Shown: piece by piece, positions 17,567-24,986 of the stretch
Position numbering within the stretch: position 1 is the stretch's first letter
How the letters are laid out: every line of letters begins with the position of its first letter
From: Curtobacterium sp. ER1/6
Lineage (GTDB): Bacteria > Actinomycetota > Actinomycetes > Actinomycetales > Microbacteriaceae
NCBI RefSeq assembly: GCF_001742745.1
Contig: NZ_MJAK01000006.1
Span: 62,001-126,000 of the forward strand
DNA: 64,000 nt
Direction: 5' to 3'
Program-made: the position numbers and the translations under genes
The notes under the pieces: model-generated
Told to the model about the DNA's origin: nothing
Databases searched by the model: none
The model's input: only the letters and a program-made list of their open reading frames with translations

Positions 17567-18250
17567 TCAGATCGTGAGCTGCCCGAGCACGCGGTGCGCG
17601 ATCGACACGGATTCGCCGCTCACCGCGGACCGCGGTGAGGCGAGGAACGCGACCAGGTCCGCGATCTGCTGTGGGCTGGACTCCCCGCCGGCGCCCCGCT
17701 GCACCTCGGCAGCGGGCTCGTCCGTCACGGAGCCGGGGTTCACGACGTTGACGGCGACGCCCGTGCCGGCCACCTGGTCGGCGAGGTTCTTCGCGATGAT
17801 GCTCGTCGCCGCGTTCCGGAGCGACGTCGTGACGTTCCCGGCCAGGTAGGCGTTCTGCCCGCTGATCACGACCACGCGTCCGGACCCGGCCGCGCGCTGG
17901 TGCGGCAGCACCGCGTTCGCGACCCGCAGGAAGCCGAGCGCCTTGCCGTCGATCGCCGCCGCGACCTGCTCCGGGTCCGACGCGCGCTCGGGGTCCAGGG
18001 TGCCGGCCGCCGGCGCCGCGGTCACGACGAGGACGTCGATGCGGCCGTGCTGCTCGAGCACCCGGGCGACGGCCGCGTCGACCGACTCCTGCAAGGCGGT
18101 GTCCATCGCGACGGCGTCGTCGCCGTCCGCGCTCCGCGAGGCGACCACGACCCGCGCGCCCTCCCGACGGAGGGTCTCGGCGACGACGGCGCCGATGTAC
18201 CCCCGTCCGCCGACGACGAGGGCGACACGGTCACGCAGTTCGAGGTCCAT
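17567..18250 (-). CDS. SDR-family Rossmann protein lacking the usual YxxxK
   Basis: A 227-aa protein. ATG at 18250 begins MDLELRDRVALVVGGRGYIGAVVAETL; GGRGYIG is a variant of the TGxxxGxG dinucleotide site. The strand motif VLVVTAAPAAG replaces NNAG. Where classical SDRs have YxxxK the alignment reads AYLAGNVTTSLRNAATSIIAKNLA, so the tyrosine/lysine pair seems absent. NVVNPGSV and a C-terminal SGESVSI fit the family. It may be non-catalytic or use other residues. It is divergent from the Mn-catalase gene. Confidence 0.75.
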   Translation of the reverse strand: MDLELRDRVALVVGGRGYIGAVVAETLRREGARVVVASRSADGDDAVAMDTALQESVDAAVARVLEQHGRIDVLVVTAAPAAGTLDPERASDPEQVAAAIDGKALGFLRVANAVLPHQRAAGSGRVVVISGQNAYLAGNVTTSLRNAATSIIAKNLADQVAGTGVAVNVVNPGSVTDEPAAEVQRGAGGESSPQQIADLVAFLASPRSAVSGESVSIAHRVLGQLTI

Positions 18251-18266
18251 GCCGCACACCGTAGGC

Positions 18267-18318
18267 CGATCCGGAACCGGCGGTCCGCGCGATCCGGCCA
18301 CCGATCCCGCGCGATCCG
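18267..18318. repeat. three CGATCCG direct repeats between divergent genes
   Basis: CCGCGCGATCCG occurs at 18285-18296 and 18307-18318 (22 bp apart), and the shorter CGATCCG core at 18267-18273 (23 bp from the next). Two-turn phasing between the divergent SDR and Mn-catalase promoters suggests regulator half-sites. Confidence 0.4.
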
Positions 18319-18398
18319 TCCAGCCCGGACGGGCACCCAGACGGCCGCGCGGACCGTCGGACTCGACGACCCGACCGCCAACGAAGCAGGAGAACGCG

Positions 18399-19280
18399 TT
18401 GTACTTCCACAAGCAGGAACTCCAGTTCAAGTCGACCCCGGACAAGCCGGACGCCGTGTACGCACGCAAGCTGCAGGAGGTGCTCGGCGGTCAGTACGGC
18501 GAGATCTCCGTCGCGATGCAGTACCAGTTCCAGGCGTGGAACATGCACATGCCCGGCAAGTACCGCGACATGGTCTTCGGCATCGGTGCCGAGGAGATGG
18601 GCCACGTCGAGATGCTCGCGACGATGATCGCGCAGCTGCTCGAGAAGAGCCCCCTCGGCATCACGGAGGACGCCGTGCAGGACGACCCGACGGTCGCCGC
18701 GGTCGTCGGGGGCACCGACATCCAGCAGGGCATCGTCGCCGGCGCGGGCGCGCGCCCTGTCGACAGCAACGGCAACCCCTGGCAGGGCAGCTACATCACC
18801 GCGAGCGGCAACCTGCTCGCCGACTTCACGGCGAACGCCAACGCCGAGATGCAGGGCCGCGTGCAGGTCGCTCGGCTCTACCACATGACCGACGACCACG
18901 GCGTGCGGGACCTGCTCTCGTTCCTCCTCGCCCGCGACACGATGCACCAGAACATGTGGGCAACGGCCGCGGCCGAGCTGCGTGAGAAGGGGATCGAGGA
19001 CTTCCCCGTCCCGAACAAGTTCCCGCAGGCGAAGGAGCACACGGAGTTCAGCTACCAGTACCTGAACTTCTCGGACGGGAAGCAGGCCGGTGACGGCCCG
19101 TGGGCGAGCGGTCCGTCGTTCGACGGCAAGGGCGAGTACTCGTACCACGACGGCCCCACCTCGTCGGTGCCGATGCCGCCGCCCACGCACCCGGACGTGC
19201 GGTTCTACGGCACGACCGAGCTGCCGAACGTCGTCGAGAAGACGGCCGGCCTGGTGCAGGACAAGCTCAACAAGGAGTGA
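18399..19280 (+). CDS. manganese catalase
   Basis: A 293-aa non-haem catalase that converts hydrogen peroxide to water and oxygen at a di-manganese site in a four-helix bundle. All five expected ligands can be placed: Glu35, Glu66 and His69 (EEMGHVEM), Glu150 and His183 (TMHQNMW), near the spacing of the Lactobacillus enzyme. The start is TTG at 18399, fixed by CAGGAG (18387-18392) and by the conserved N-terminus YFHKQELQF. The C-terminus is the usual extended tail. It probably protects against peroxide or desiccation. Confidence 0.93.
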   Translation: MYFHKQELQFKSTPDKPDAVYARKLQEVLGGQYGEISVAMQYQFQAWNMHMPGKYRDMVFGIGAEEMGHVEMLATMIAQLLEKSPLGITEDAVQDDPTVAAVVGGTDIQQGIVAGAGARPVDSNGNPWQGSYITASGNLLADFTANANAEMQGRVQVARLYHMTDDHGVRDLLSFLLARDTMHQNMWATAAAELREKGIEDFPVPNKFPQAKEHTEFSYQYLNFSDGKQAGDGPWASGPSFDGKGEYSYHDGPTSSVPMPPPTHPDVRFYGTTELPNVVEKTAGLVQDKLNKE

Positions 19281-19324
19281 CGGTCATCCGGGTCGCCTGA
19301 CAGGATCGTCCGGCGCGACCCGAC

Positions 19325-19372
19325 GACGGACGGGAGGCCCGGTGCGAGCGTGCACCGGGCCTCCCGTCCGTC
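19325..19372. repeat. dispersed palindromic element, copy 3 (bidirectional terminator)
   Basis: Perfect 21-bp arms (19325-19345 and 19352-19372) with a 6-base loop lie between the convergent catalase and membrane-protein genes. The arm begins GACGGACGGGAGGCCCGG. Confidence 0.85.
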
Positions 19373-19378
19373 AGGTGG

Positions 19379-19693
19379 TCACTGCTCCGCGCCCACGGTC
19401 ACCAGGGCGGCCGTGTCGTCGTGCGCGACCGGTCGCGGCGGCTCGAAGATGCCGGACCAGAGGCGCGTCGCGCTCCACAGCGCGATGAGCGCGACCGTCC
19501 CGCCCACGGCGGCGAGCCACGGCACGACCGGGATCCCCGACCAGGCGTCCGGCGCGACGAGCCAGGTGAGGAAGCTGCCCGTCGTGCTGCCGGCCGCGCC
19601 GAGGAGGACCGCGGTCCGGCGGTCGAGGCTCGTCACGACGAGGGCCGCCGTGACGACCGCGACGGCGAGGAGCGCGTTGATGAACGTCGTCAC
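19379..19693 (-). CDS. small membrane protein, unknown function
   Basis: A 104-aa protein with about three hydrophobic segments (FINALLAVAVVTAALVV, AVLLGAAGSTTGSFLTWLV, VPWLAAVGGTVALIALW) and a short polar C-terminus. The GTG start at 19693 follows GGCGGGGG and lies 11 bp after the hsp20 stop, so it is probably the second gene of the heat-shock transcript. No family is recognised. Confidence 0.7.
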   Translation of the reverse strand: MTTFINALLAVAVVTAALVVTSLDRRTAVLLGAAGSTTGSFLTWLVAPDAWSGIPVVPWLAAVGGTVALIALWSATRLWSGIFEPPRPVAHDDTAALVTVGAEQ

Positions 19694-19704
19694 CGCGCCC
19701 CCGC

Positions 19705-20145
19705 CTACTGCTCGGCGGTGCCGACCGCGAGCTGCTGGGCGCCGCCACCGGTGGTGACGTCGATCCGGCGGGGCTTCGCCGACTCCTTGACCGGGATCGT
19801 CACGCTCAGCACGCCGTTGTCGTAGGCGGCGGTGATGCGTGCGGTGTCGAGGTGGTCGCCGAGCGTCAGCTGCCGGACGAACGTGCCGGGCTGGCGTTCG
19901 CGGGTGAGCCACTGCGAGCCCTCCGGAGCACCGAGGGTGCGCTCCGCCCGGATGGTGAGCACGGAACCGTCGACGTCCACGTCGACCGAGCCCGGGTCGA
20001 TGCCCGGCAGGTCGACGTCGAGGACGTAGTGGTCACCCGTGCGGTACAGGTCCATCGGCATGGAGCGCGGAGCACCGGCTCCGGCCCCGAGCAGGGAGCC
20101 GGCGAGTCGGTCGAGCTCGCGGAACGGGTCGAACTGCATCGTCAT
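19705..20145 (-). CDS. Hsp20/alpha-crystallin small heat-shock protein
   Basis: A 146-aa ATP-independent chaperone that holds unfolding proteins. The N-terminus FDPFRELDRLAG and the alpha-crystallin domain (~35-125: YVLDVDLPGIDPGSVDVDVDGSVLTIRAER, ITAAYDNGVLSVTIPV) are clear. ATG at 20145 has AAGGAG nine bases upstream. A HAIR inverted repeat and a GGAA-N18-GTT promoter-like pair precede it, which points to HspR repression and an alternative stress sigma factor. Confidence 0.95.
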   Translation of the reverse strand: MTMQFDPFRELDRLAGSLLGAGAGAPRSMPMDLYRTGDHYVLDVDLPGIDPGSVDVDVDGSVLTIRAERTLGAPEGSQWLTRERQPGTFVRQLTLGDHLDTARITAAYDNGVLSVTIPVKESAKPRRIDVTTGGGAQQLAVGTAEQ

Positions 20146-20169
20146 CGAGATCAACTCCTTCGTGTCCTG

Positions 20170-20190
20170 GTTGAGTCCCCTCGACTCAAC
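20170..20190 (-). promoter_or_regulatory. HAIR element (HspR operator) of hsp20
   Basis: TTGAGT (20171-20176), seven bases, ACTCAA (20184-20189). This is the HspR-associated inverted repeat core (known consensus CTTGAGT-N7-ACTCAAG) with G/C at the outer positions. It lies 25 bp upstream of the hsp20 start. Confidence 0.8.
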
Positions 20191-20212
20191 TGCGATCTGT
20201 TGTAGCACTTCC
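20188..20212 (-). promoter_or_regulatory. SigH/SigR-like promoter of hsp20
   Basis: On the minus strand GGAA (20212-20209) and GTT (20190-20188) are 18 bp apart, matching the GGAA-N18-GTT pattern of actinobacterial SigR/SigH promoters. The -10 half overlaps the HAIR element. Confidence 0.4.
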
Positions 20213-20253
20213 CCCTCAGGAGTGCCGAGAGAGCGCTCGGAAGGAACTGGGAG

Positions 20254-20724
20254 TCAGGATGTGGGCGGCGGGGTGATCTCGTGGTGCAGGCGCTCGAGGG
20301 CGGGGAGGGCGGCGGCCAGCGCGGCACGGTCGTCCGCGGACAGGCGACCCAGTGCGTCCACGAGGACGGTGGTCGCGGCCTCGTCGTAGGTGCGGAGTCG
20401 CTCGGCCGCGAGCGGGGTCAGGTGCACGGTGGCACGCCGTCCGTCGCCGCCGACGAGCCGCCGCTCGACCAGGCCCGCCTGCTCCATCGACGACACGAGG
20501 TTGCTGACGGTCGAGCGCGCCAGGCCGAGGCGGGACGCCAGTGCCGACGGTGCGGAGCCGGCCTCGTCGGCCCCGAGCGCCCGCATGACCTCGACCTGGG
20601 CGTCCGGGATGTCGGGCAGACCGGCGGCGACCCGCGAGGTCCGCAGGAGCGTTCGGCGGAACGGACCGATCCGGTCGCTCAGTCGCCGTGCGACCCGTGC
20701 CGTCTCGTCCCCGGTACCCCGCAT
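20254..20724 (-). CDS. MarR-family repressor of the phenolic-acid module
   Basis: A 156-aa winged-helix regulator (start [15 protein letters not shown]; an upstream GTG at 20766 is less likely because it would run through the operator). The recognition region reads [43 protein letters not shown]. It is divergent from padC with a perfect palindrome between them. By analogy with known PadR/MarR control of padC it likely dissociates on binding hydroxycinnamates; the ligand is inferred. Confidence 0.88.
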   Translation of the reverse strand: MRGTGDETARVARRLSDRIGPFRRTLLRTSRVAAGLPDIPDAQVEVMRALGADEAGSAPSALASRLGLARSTVSNLVSSMEQAGLVERRLVGGDGRRATVHLTPLAAERLRTYDEAATTVLVDALGRLSADDRAALAAALPALERLHHEITPPPTS

Positions 20725-20744
20725 GCTCGGCAGACTACCAGGCA

Positions 20745-20778
20745 GTTTTGTTTGCAACAAAACCACTTCGGGTACACT
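20745..20778. promoter_or_regulatory. operator palindrome and padC promoter
   Basis: GTTTTGTT (20745-20752) and AACAAAAC (20756-20763) are perfect arms spaced by TGC, strikingly AT-rich for this genome. TTTGCA (20751-20756) and TACACT (20773-20778), 16 bp apart, form a plausible padC promoter whose -35 lies in the operator. The start codon is 8 bp after the -10, so the mRNA may be almost leaderless. Confidence 0.75.
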
Positions 20779-20786
20779 CTGGGGGC

Positions 20787-21314
20787 ATGGACACCACCAC
20801 CTCCGTCGAGCACCCCGAACCGCCCCAGGACCTGACCGGCATCGTCGGCCACCGCTTCGTCTACACGTACGCCAACGGCTGGCAGTACGAGATGTACGTC
20901 AAGAACGCCACGACCATCGACTACCGCATCCACACCGGCCACGTCGGCGGTCGCTGGGTCAAGGACCAGACGGTCGACCTCGTCGCGCTGGCGCCCGGCG
21001 TGTACAAGGTCTCCTGGAACGAGCCGACCGGCACCAGCGTCGTCGTCAACGTCCTGCCCGAGCAGCGCGTCCTGCACGGCACCATCTTCTTCCCGCGCTG
21101 GATCGAGCTCGACGGGCAGAAGACCGTCCTCTTCCAGAACGACCACCTCGACGAGATGCAGCGGTTCCGCGACGAGGGACCGACCTACCCGATCTACGTC
21201 GTGCCCGAGTTCGCGCACATCACGCTGTTCGAGCACGTCGGCGAGGACGACGAGTCCGTGGTCGACACCGCGCCCGGCGACCTGCCGGCCGGGTGGGCGG
21301 ACCGGACGAACTGA
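20787..21314 (+). CDS. padC: phenolic acid decarboxylase
   Basis: A 175-aa cofactor-free decarboxylase that converts p-coumaric, ferulic and caffeic acids to 4-vinyl derivatives. Compared with the Bacillus enzyme the catalytic set is complete: Tyr26 and Tyr28 (FVYTYANGW), Arg56 ([10 protein letters not shown]) and Glu79 (VSWNEPTGT). The conserved [17 protein letters not shown] is also present. It is divergent from a MarR repressor and overlaps the next gene by 1 bp (TGATG). It serves detoxification of plant phenolics. Confidence 0.95.
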   Translation: MDTTTSVEHPEPPQDLTGIVGHRFVYTYANGWQYEMYVKNATTIDYRIHTGHVGGRWVKDQTVDLVALAPGVYKVSWNEPTGTSVVVNVLPEQRVLHGTIFFPRWIELDGQKTVLFQNDHLDEMQRFRDEGPTYPIYVVPEFAHITLFEHVGEDDESVVDTAPGDLPAGWADRTN

Positions 21315-22105
21315 TGGCGACCGTGCCCCTGCGCGGCGTCGACCCCCGGACCACCGCGACGACCCTCGAGCACCGCGGGGCGACGATCCGCGGATGGCAG
21401 TGGGAACCGCGGGACGGTGCCGCACCGGACGCCCCCGTGGTGCTGCTCGTCCACGGCTTCAGCGACAGCGCCCTCGGCGGCCACCAGCTGTTCGTGCAGA
21501 CCGCACGGCACCTGGTCGCCCGGGGCGCGGTGGTCCGCAGCCACGACCGGCTCGGACAGGGCGCGAGCGACGGTGAGTTCGCCGACATCACCATCCGTGA
21601 CGAGGTCGAGCAGGTCGTCGCGATGATCAACGCCGCCGACCGGGGGCAGGGCGTGCACGTCGTCGCGCACAGCCTCGGCGCGGTGGAGTCGGCGCTCGCC
21701 GCGGCCCGGGTGCCGGACGCGGTGCGCAGCCTGACGCTGTGGTCGCCGGCGGGCGTCGTCGTCGACGACATCACCGAGCACGACGCGATCCAGGGCCAGC
21801 CCCTCGCCCCGGCGCGGGAGCAGGGGTGGTTCGACTTCGGGGGGATGGTGCTCGGCACGGCGTTCCTCGCCGACGTCGAGGACGATCTCGACGTGTACGC
21901 GCCCGTCGCCGAGTACACCGGCCCGGCGGACGTCGTGCACGGCACCGAGGACGCGATCGTGCCGGTGTCGTACGGGCGCCGCTACGCCGAGCTCCTGCCG
22001 GGCGCCGTCCTGACGGTCGTCGAGGGGGCGGACCACGGGTGGTCGTCGGTGCCGTTCCGGCAGCGGCTGCTCGAGGTGCTCGACGCGCGGCTCGGGCTGG
22101 CCTGA
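21314..22105 (+). CDS. alpha/beta hydrolase, cinnamoyl/feruloyl esterase-like
   Basis: A 263-aa cytoplasmic hydrolase with no signal peptide. Oxyanion HGFSDSA, nucleophile Ser in VAHSLGA, Asp in HGTEDAIVP and His in EGADHGWSS are visible. The motif DRLGQGASDGEFADITI resembles the GHGDSDGKFENMT stretch of lactobacillar cinnamoyl esterases. Translational coupling to padC supports the job: hydrolysing hydroxycinnamate esters such as chlorogenate or feruloyl esters and passing the free acid to PadC. The substrate is inferred. Confidence 0.82.
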   Translation: MATVPLRGVDPRTTATTLEHRGATIRGWQWEPRDGAAPDAPVVLLVHGFSDSALGGHQLFVQTARHLVARGAVVRSHDRLGQGASDGEFADITIRDEVEQVVAMINAADRGQGVHVVAHSLGAVESALAAARVPDAVRSLTLWSPAGVVVDDITEHDAIQGQPLAPAREQGWFDFGGMVLGTAFLADVEDDLDVYAPVAEYTGPADVVHGTEDAIVPVSYGRRYAELLPGAVLTVVEGADHGWSSVPFRQRLLEVLDARLGLA

Positions 22106-22120
22106 CGCGACGCTCCCGCT

Positions 22121-22196
22121 CCCGCAGAACGCAACATCGGCGGGTGGGCGCAGCGGTATCGCGCTGCGCGCACCCGCCGACGTTGCGTCTTGCGGG
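22121..22196. repeat. long imperfect inverted repeat between convergent genes
   Basis: 35-base arms (22121-22155 and 22162-22196) match at about 31 positions; they contain GACGCAAC/GTTGCGTC and CGGCGGGTG blocks. It fills the gap between the esterase and the aldo/keto reductase, so it probably acts as a bidirectional terminator. It is unrelated to the CGGACGGGAGGC family. Confidence 0.75.
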
Positions 22197-22208
22197 AAGG
22201 GGCGGGGG

Positions 22209-23252
22209 TCAGCTCACCTGGCCGGAACGGGCGCCGGACCACAGGTCGACGTCGAGGACGCCGACCGAGTGCTCGTCGATCCGACGGAGCTCGTCGTCGG
22301 TGAACGACAGGTTCCCGAGCGCCGCGACGTTCTGCTCGAGCTGCTCGACGCGCGACGCACCGATCACGAGTGAGGTCACCCGCTCGTCGCGGAGCGCCCA
22401 CGCGAGCGCGAGCTGCGCCAGGCTCTGGCCGCGCTCGGACGCGATGTCGTTCAACGCTCGGAGGTGCTCGACGACCTCGTCCGTCAGGGTGCCGGCGTCG
22501 AGGGACTTGCCCGCCGCCGCGCGCGAGTCCGACGGCACACCGTCGAGGTACCGCCCCGTGAGCAGGCCCTGGGCGAGGGCGGTGAAGCCGATCACGCCGA
22601 AGCCCAGGTCGCCGGCGGCGTCGAGGAGCCCCTCGGTCTCGATCCAGCGGTTGAGCATCGAGTACGAGGGCTGGTGGATGAGCAGCGGGGTCCCGAGGTC
22701 ACGGAGGATCGCGGCGGCCTGCCGGGAGCGCTCGGCGTCGTAGGACGAGATGCCGACGTACAGCGCCTTGCCCTGCTGCACGGCGGTGTGCAGCGCGCCC
22801 ATCGTCTCCTCGAGCGGCGTCGAGGCGTCGAGGCGGTGCGAGTAGAAGACGTCGACGTAGTCGAGACCCGTGCGCTGCAGGGACTGGTCGAGCGACGCGA
22901 GCACGTACTTGCGCGAGCCGCCGCCCTGACCGTAGGGACCGGGCCACATGTCCCACCCGGCCTTGGTCGAGACCACCATCTCGTCGCGGTACGGCCGGAA
23001 GTCCTCGCGCATGAGCCGACCGAAGTTCACCTCGGCCGCACCGTAGGGCGGCCCGTAGTTGTTGGCGAGGTCGTGGTGCGTGATGCCGAGGTCGAAGGCG
23101 CGGCGGCTGATCGCGCGCTGCGTCTCGAACGGCTTGTCGTCCCCGAAGTTGTGCCAGTAGCCGAGCGAGAGCAGCGGCAGGTCGAGGCCCGAGCGGCCGG
23201 TCCGGCGGTAGGGCATGGAGTCGTAGCGGTCGTCCGCGGCGATGTAGGCCAT
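22209..23252 (-). CDS. aldo/keto reductase (L-glyceraldehyde 3-phosphate reductase type)
   Basis: A 347-aa NADPH-dependent aldehyde reductase close to E. coli YghZ/Gpr: PYRRTGRSGLDLPLLSLGYWHNFGD, FDLGITHHDLANNYGPPYGAAE (catalytic Tyr), STKAGWDMWPGPYGQGG (catalytic Lys), FYSHRLD (His) and a C-terminal LVIGASRVEQLEQNV cofactor site. It is a TIM barrel without a signal peptide. ATG at 23252 is preferred; another ATG lies 9 bases upstream. Its role is likely aldehyde detoxification. Confidence 0.92.
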   Translation of the reverse strand: MAYIAADDRYDSMPYRRTGRSGLDLPLLSLGYWHNFGDDKPFETQRAISRRAFDLGITHHDLANNYGPPYGAAEVNFGRLMREDFRPYRDEMVVSTKAGWDMWPGPYGQGGGSRKYVLASLDQSLQRTGLDYVDVFYSHRLDASTPLEETMGALHTAVQQGKALYVGISSYDAERSRQAAAILRDLGTPLLIHQPSYSMLNRWIETEGLLDAAGDLGFGVIGFTALAQGLLTGRYLDGVPSDSRAAAGKSLDAGTLTDEVVEHLRALNDIASERGQSLAQLALAWALRDERVTSLVIGASRVEQLEQNVAALGNLSFTDDELRRIDEHSVGVLDVDLWSGARSGQVS

Positions 23253-23406
23253 GGGACCCATCCTGGCCCCGCCCCGTCGAGTGCTGCGCGAACCGTACAG
23301 AACGCGAAAGGTTCGTTGCGCTGATCGTTCGCGCCGTGAAACAGTTCTGCCGTCCGGACCGGACGACACCGACGGACGCCACCGACGCAGGAAGGCGGGA
23401 CCACGC

Positions 23407-23589
23407 ATGTACAGCACCTACTCCGGGATGCCGAGGACCGCACGACCCACCGCGACCTCCACGCGGGTGGGCCTGACCGACCCGGCCGTCATCGACGCCT
23501 ACGTGTCCCGCCGCATCCACGACCCGGCGCTCCTGTCCGTGCGGACCGAACCGTCGTACGCTGACTTCTTCACGGCGCCCACCGCGTAG
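23407..23589 (+). CDS. 60-aa small protein with EPSYADFFTA tail
   Basis: ATG at 23407 follows GGAAGG (23391-23396) at normal distance. Residues ~20-36 (RVGLTDPAVIDAYVSRR) and the C-terminal EPSYADFFTA align with the 59-aa protein at 54028-54207 (RRGMTAPAELDRMISER ... EPSYADFFTA). Both sit just upstream of transcription-regulator genes. There is no signal peptide and no membrane segment. The function is unknown. Conservation between two loci in one genome argues that it is real. Confidence 0.75.
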   Translation: MYSTYSGMPRTARPTATSTRVGLTDPAVIDAYVSRRIHDPALLSVRTEPSYADFFTAPTA

Positions 23590-23636
23590 CCCTCCGCTCC
23601 GACCGGATCCGCCCGACAGAGAGACCCGACCCGCAG

Positions 23637-24194
23637 ATGCCACTGACCGTCGTCCGCCGTGAGCACGTGCACCTCTACGCCCGGGAGCCGCGGTCGCGCG
23701 CGGCCAAGGTCGCCGTGGACGCCCTGCTCCGGCTGCAGCACGCCGAGGAGCAGCAACTCGAGCAGGCCCGGACCGAGAGCGGTCTGACGAAGAACGAGTT
23801 CCTGACGGTCCGGTACATGCTGCAGGCCCACCGCGACGGGCGCGCGATGGGCCCGAAGGACCTCGCGGTGATGCTCAACGTGTCGAACGCCTCGGTCACG
23901 AAGATCGTCGACGGCCTGGTGGCGAAGGGCGACATCGTCCGCGTGCCGCACCCGACCGACCGCCGCGCACAGGTGCTCGAGCCGACGGTGCAGGCCGCCG
24001 AGAAGATCGACTCGTCCTACGCCCGGTTCCACGAGGCGGTCGTGGGCGTGATGGACCACCTGTCGAGCGAGGACAACGAGGTGCTCGCACGGTGCCTCAC
24101 GCAGATCACCGACGCGCTCGCCGGCGGTGCCCCGACCCCGGTCGACGAGTACACGGTCGACCCCGACGGCGCCGCGGAGCCGATCGACTCGTAG
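23637..24194 (+). CDS. MarR-family transcriptional regulator
   Basis: A 185-aa winged-helix protein: LTKNEFLTVRYMLQAHRDGRAMGPKDLAVMLNVSNASVTKIVDGLVAKGDIVRVPHPTDRRAQVLEPT. It begins 47 bp after the 60-aa small-protein gene and is probably co-transcribed with it. An N-terminal extension of ~40 residues precedes the MarR core. The ligand is unknown. Confidence 0.88.
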   Translation: MPLTVVRREHVHLYAREPRSRAAKVAVDALLRLQHAEEQQLEQARTESGLTKNEFLTVRYMLQAHRDGRAMGPKDLAVMLNVSNASVTKIVDGLVAKGDIVRVPHPTDRRAQVLEPTVQAAEKIDSSYARFHEAVVGVMDHLSSEDNEVLARCLTQITDALAGGAPTPVDEYTVDPDGAAEPIDS

Positions 24195-24269
24195 CGCCCG
24201 ACGAGGACGGCCCGACGAGGGCGCCCCGGCGAGGGTGGTGCGAAAACCTTCCAGCGGTAAGTTGGGGGG

Positions 24270-24884
24270 ATGACGCACGAGGTCGACGACGACGCGACCC
24301 CGCCCCGGCGCGGCGGGTACCGCAAGGGCACCGAGCGTCGCGCCCAGATCCTCGACGAGATGATCCGGATGGTCGCCGCGCAGGGCGTGGACGCCTCGTC
24401 CCTCCGATCGGTGGCCGACGCGCTCGGCATCACCCACGCCGCGCTCCGGCACTACTTCCCGAGCCGCGACGAACTCCTGCTCGCGGTCTACCGCGAACAC
24501 GAGGTGCGCGAGCAGGACGCCCCCGACCGGATGCGGTCGGCGATCGGCGACATGCGGGAGAGCGCCTCGCGGAACCGCGAGGTGCCCGGGCTCGTGCAGC
24601 TGTACACGACCCTCGCCGCCGACGCGGTGCAGGAGGGGCACCCCGCGACACGTGAGTTCATGCGGGAGCGCTTCACCCGGCTCCGCGCGGACCTGGCGGA
24701 GCTCATCGCAGCCGACCAGGCAGCCGGACGCATCCGGGCCGACCTCGACCCGGTCGACCTGGCGAGCCTCGGCATCGCCGCGTCCGACGGTCTGCAGGTC
24801 CAGTGGCTGCTCGACCCGGAGGCCGTCGACGGGGAGCGCGTGCTCCGGCTGCTCGAGACGATCATCCCGCCCGCGGACGGCTGA
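24270..24884 (+). CDS. TetR/AcrR-family transcriptional regulator
   Basis: A 204-aa protein. The N-terminal helix-turn-helix (RRAQILDEMIRMVAAQGVDASSLRSVADALGITHAALRHYFPSRDELLLAVY) is classic TetR. The C-terminal ligand domain (VQLYTTLAADAVQEGHPATREFMRERF) resembles the TetR group whose members often control sugar or beta-glucoside genes. The hexosaminidase gene is convergent and just downstream, but regulation of it is only a possibility. Confidence 0.9.
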   Translation: MTHEVDDDATPPRRGGYRKGTERRAQILDEMIRMVAAQGVDASSLRSVADALGITHAALRHYFPSRDELLLAVYREHEVREQDAPDRMRSAIGDMRESASRNREVPGLVQLYTTLAADAVQEGHPATREFMRERFTRLRADLAELIAADQAAGRIRADLDPVDLASLGIAASDGLQVQWLLDPEAVDGERVLRLLETIIPPADG

Positions 24885-24928
24885 CGACGCGGGACGACCC
24901 GGCCACCGCGGCGGGACCGACCACGCAA

Positions 24929-24972
24929 CGGACGGGAGGCGCGGTGCCGGCCCGCCCCGTGCCTCCCGTCCG
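24929..24972. repeat. dispersed palindromic element, copy 4
   Basis: CGGACGGGAGGC (24929-24940) and GCCTCCCGTCCG (24961-24972) lie between the convergent TetR and hexosaminidase genes. The centre is imperfect. Confidence 0.8.
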
Positions 24973-24986
24973 TCCGCCGGTGACGC

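Noticed and set aside
24195-24240. GACGAGG direct repeats between the MarR and TetR genes
   Set aside because: Short imperfect repeats (CCCGACGAGG) in GC-rich DNA; they could be chance and have no clear operator spacing.
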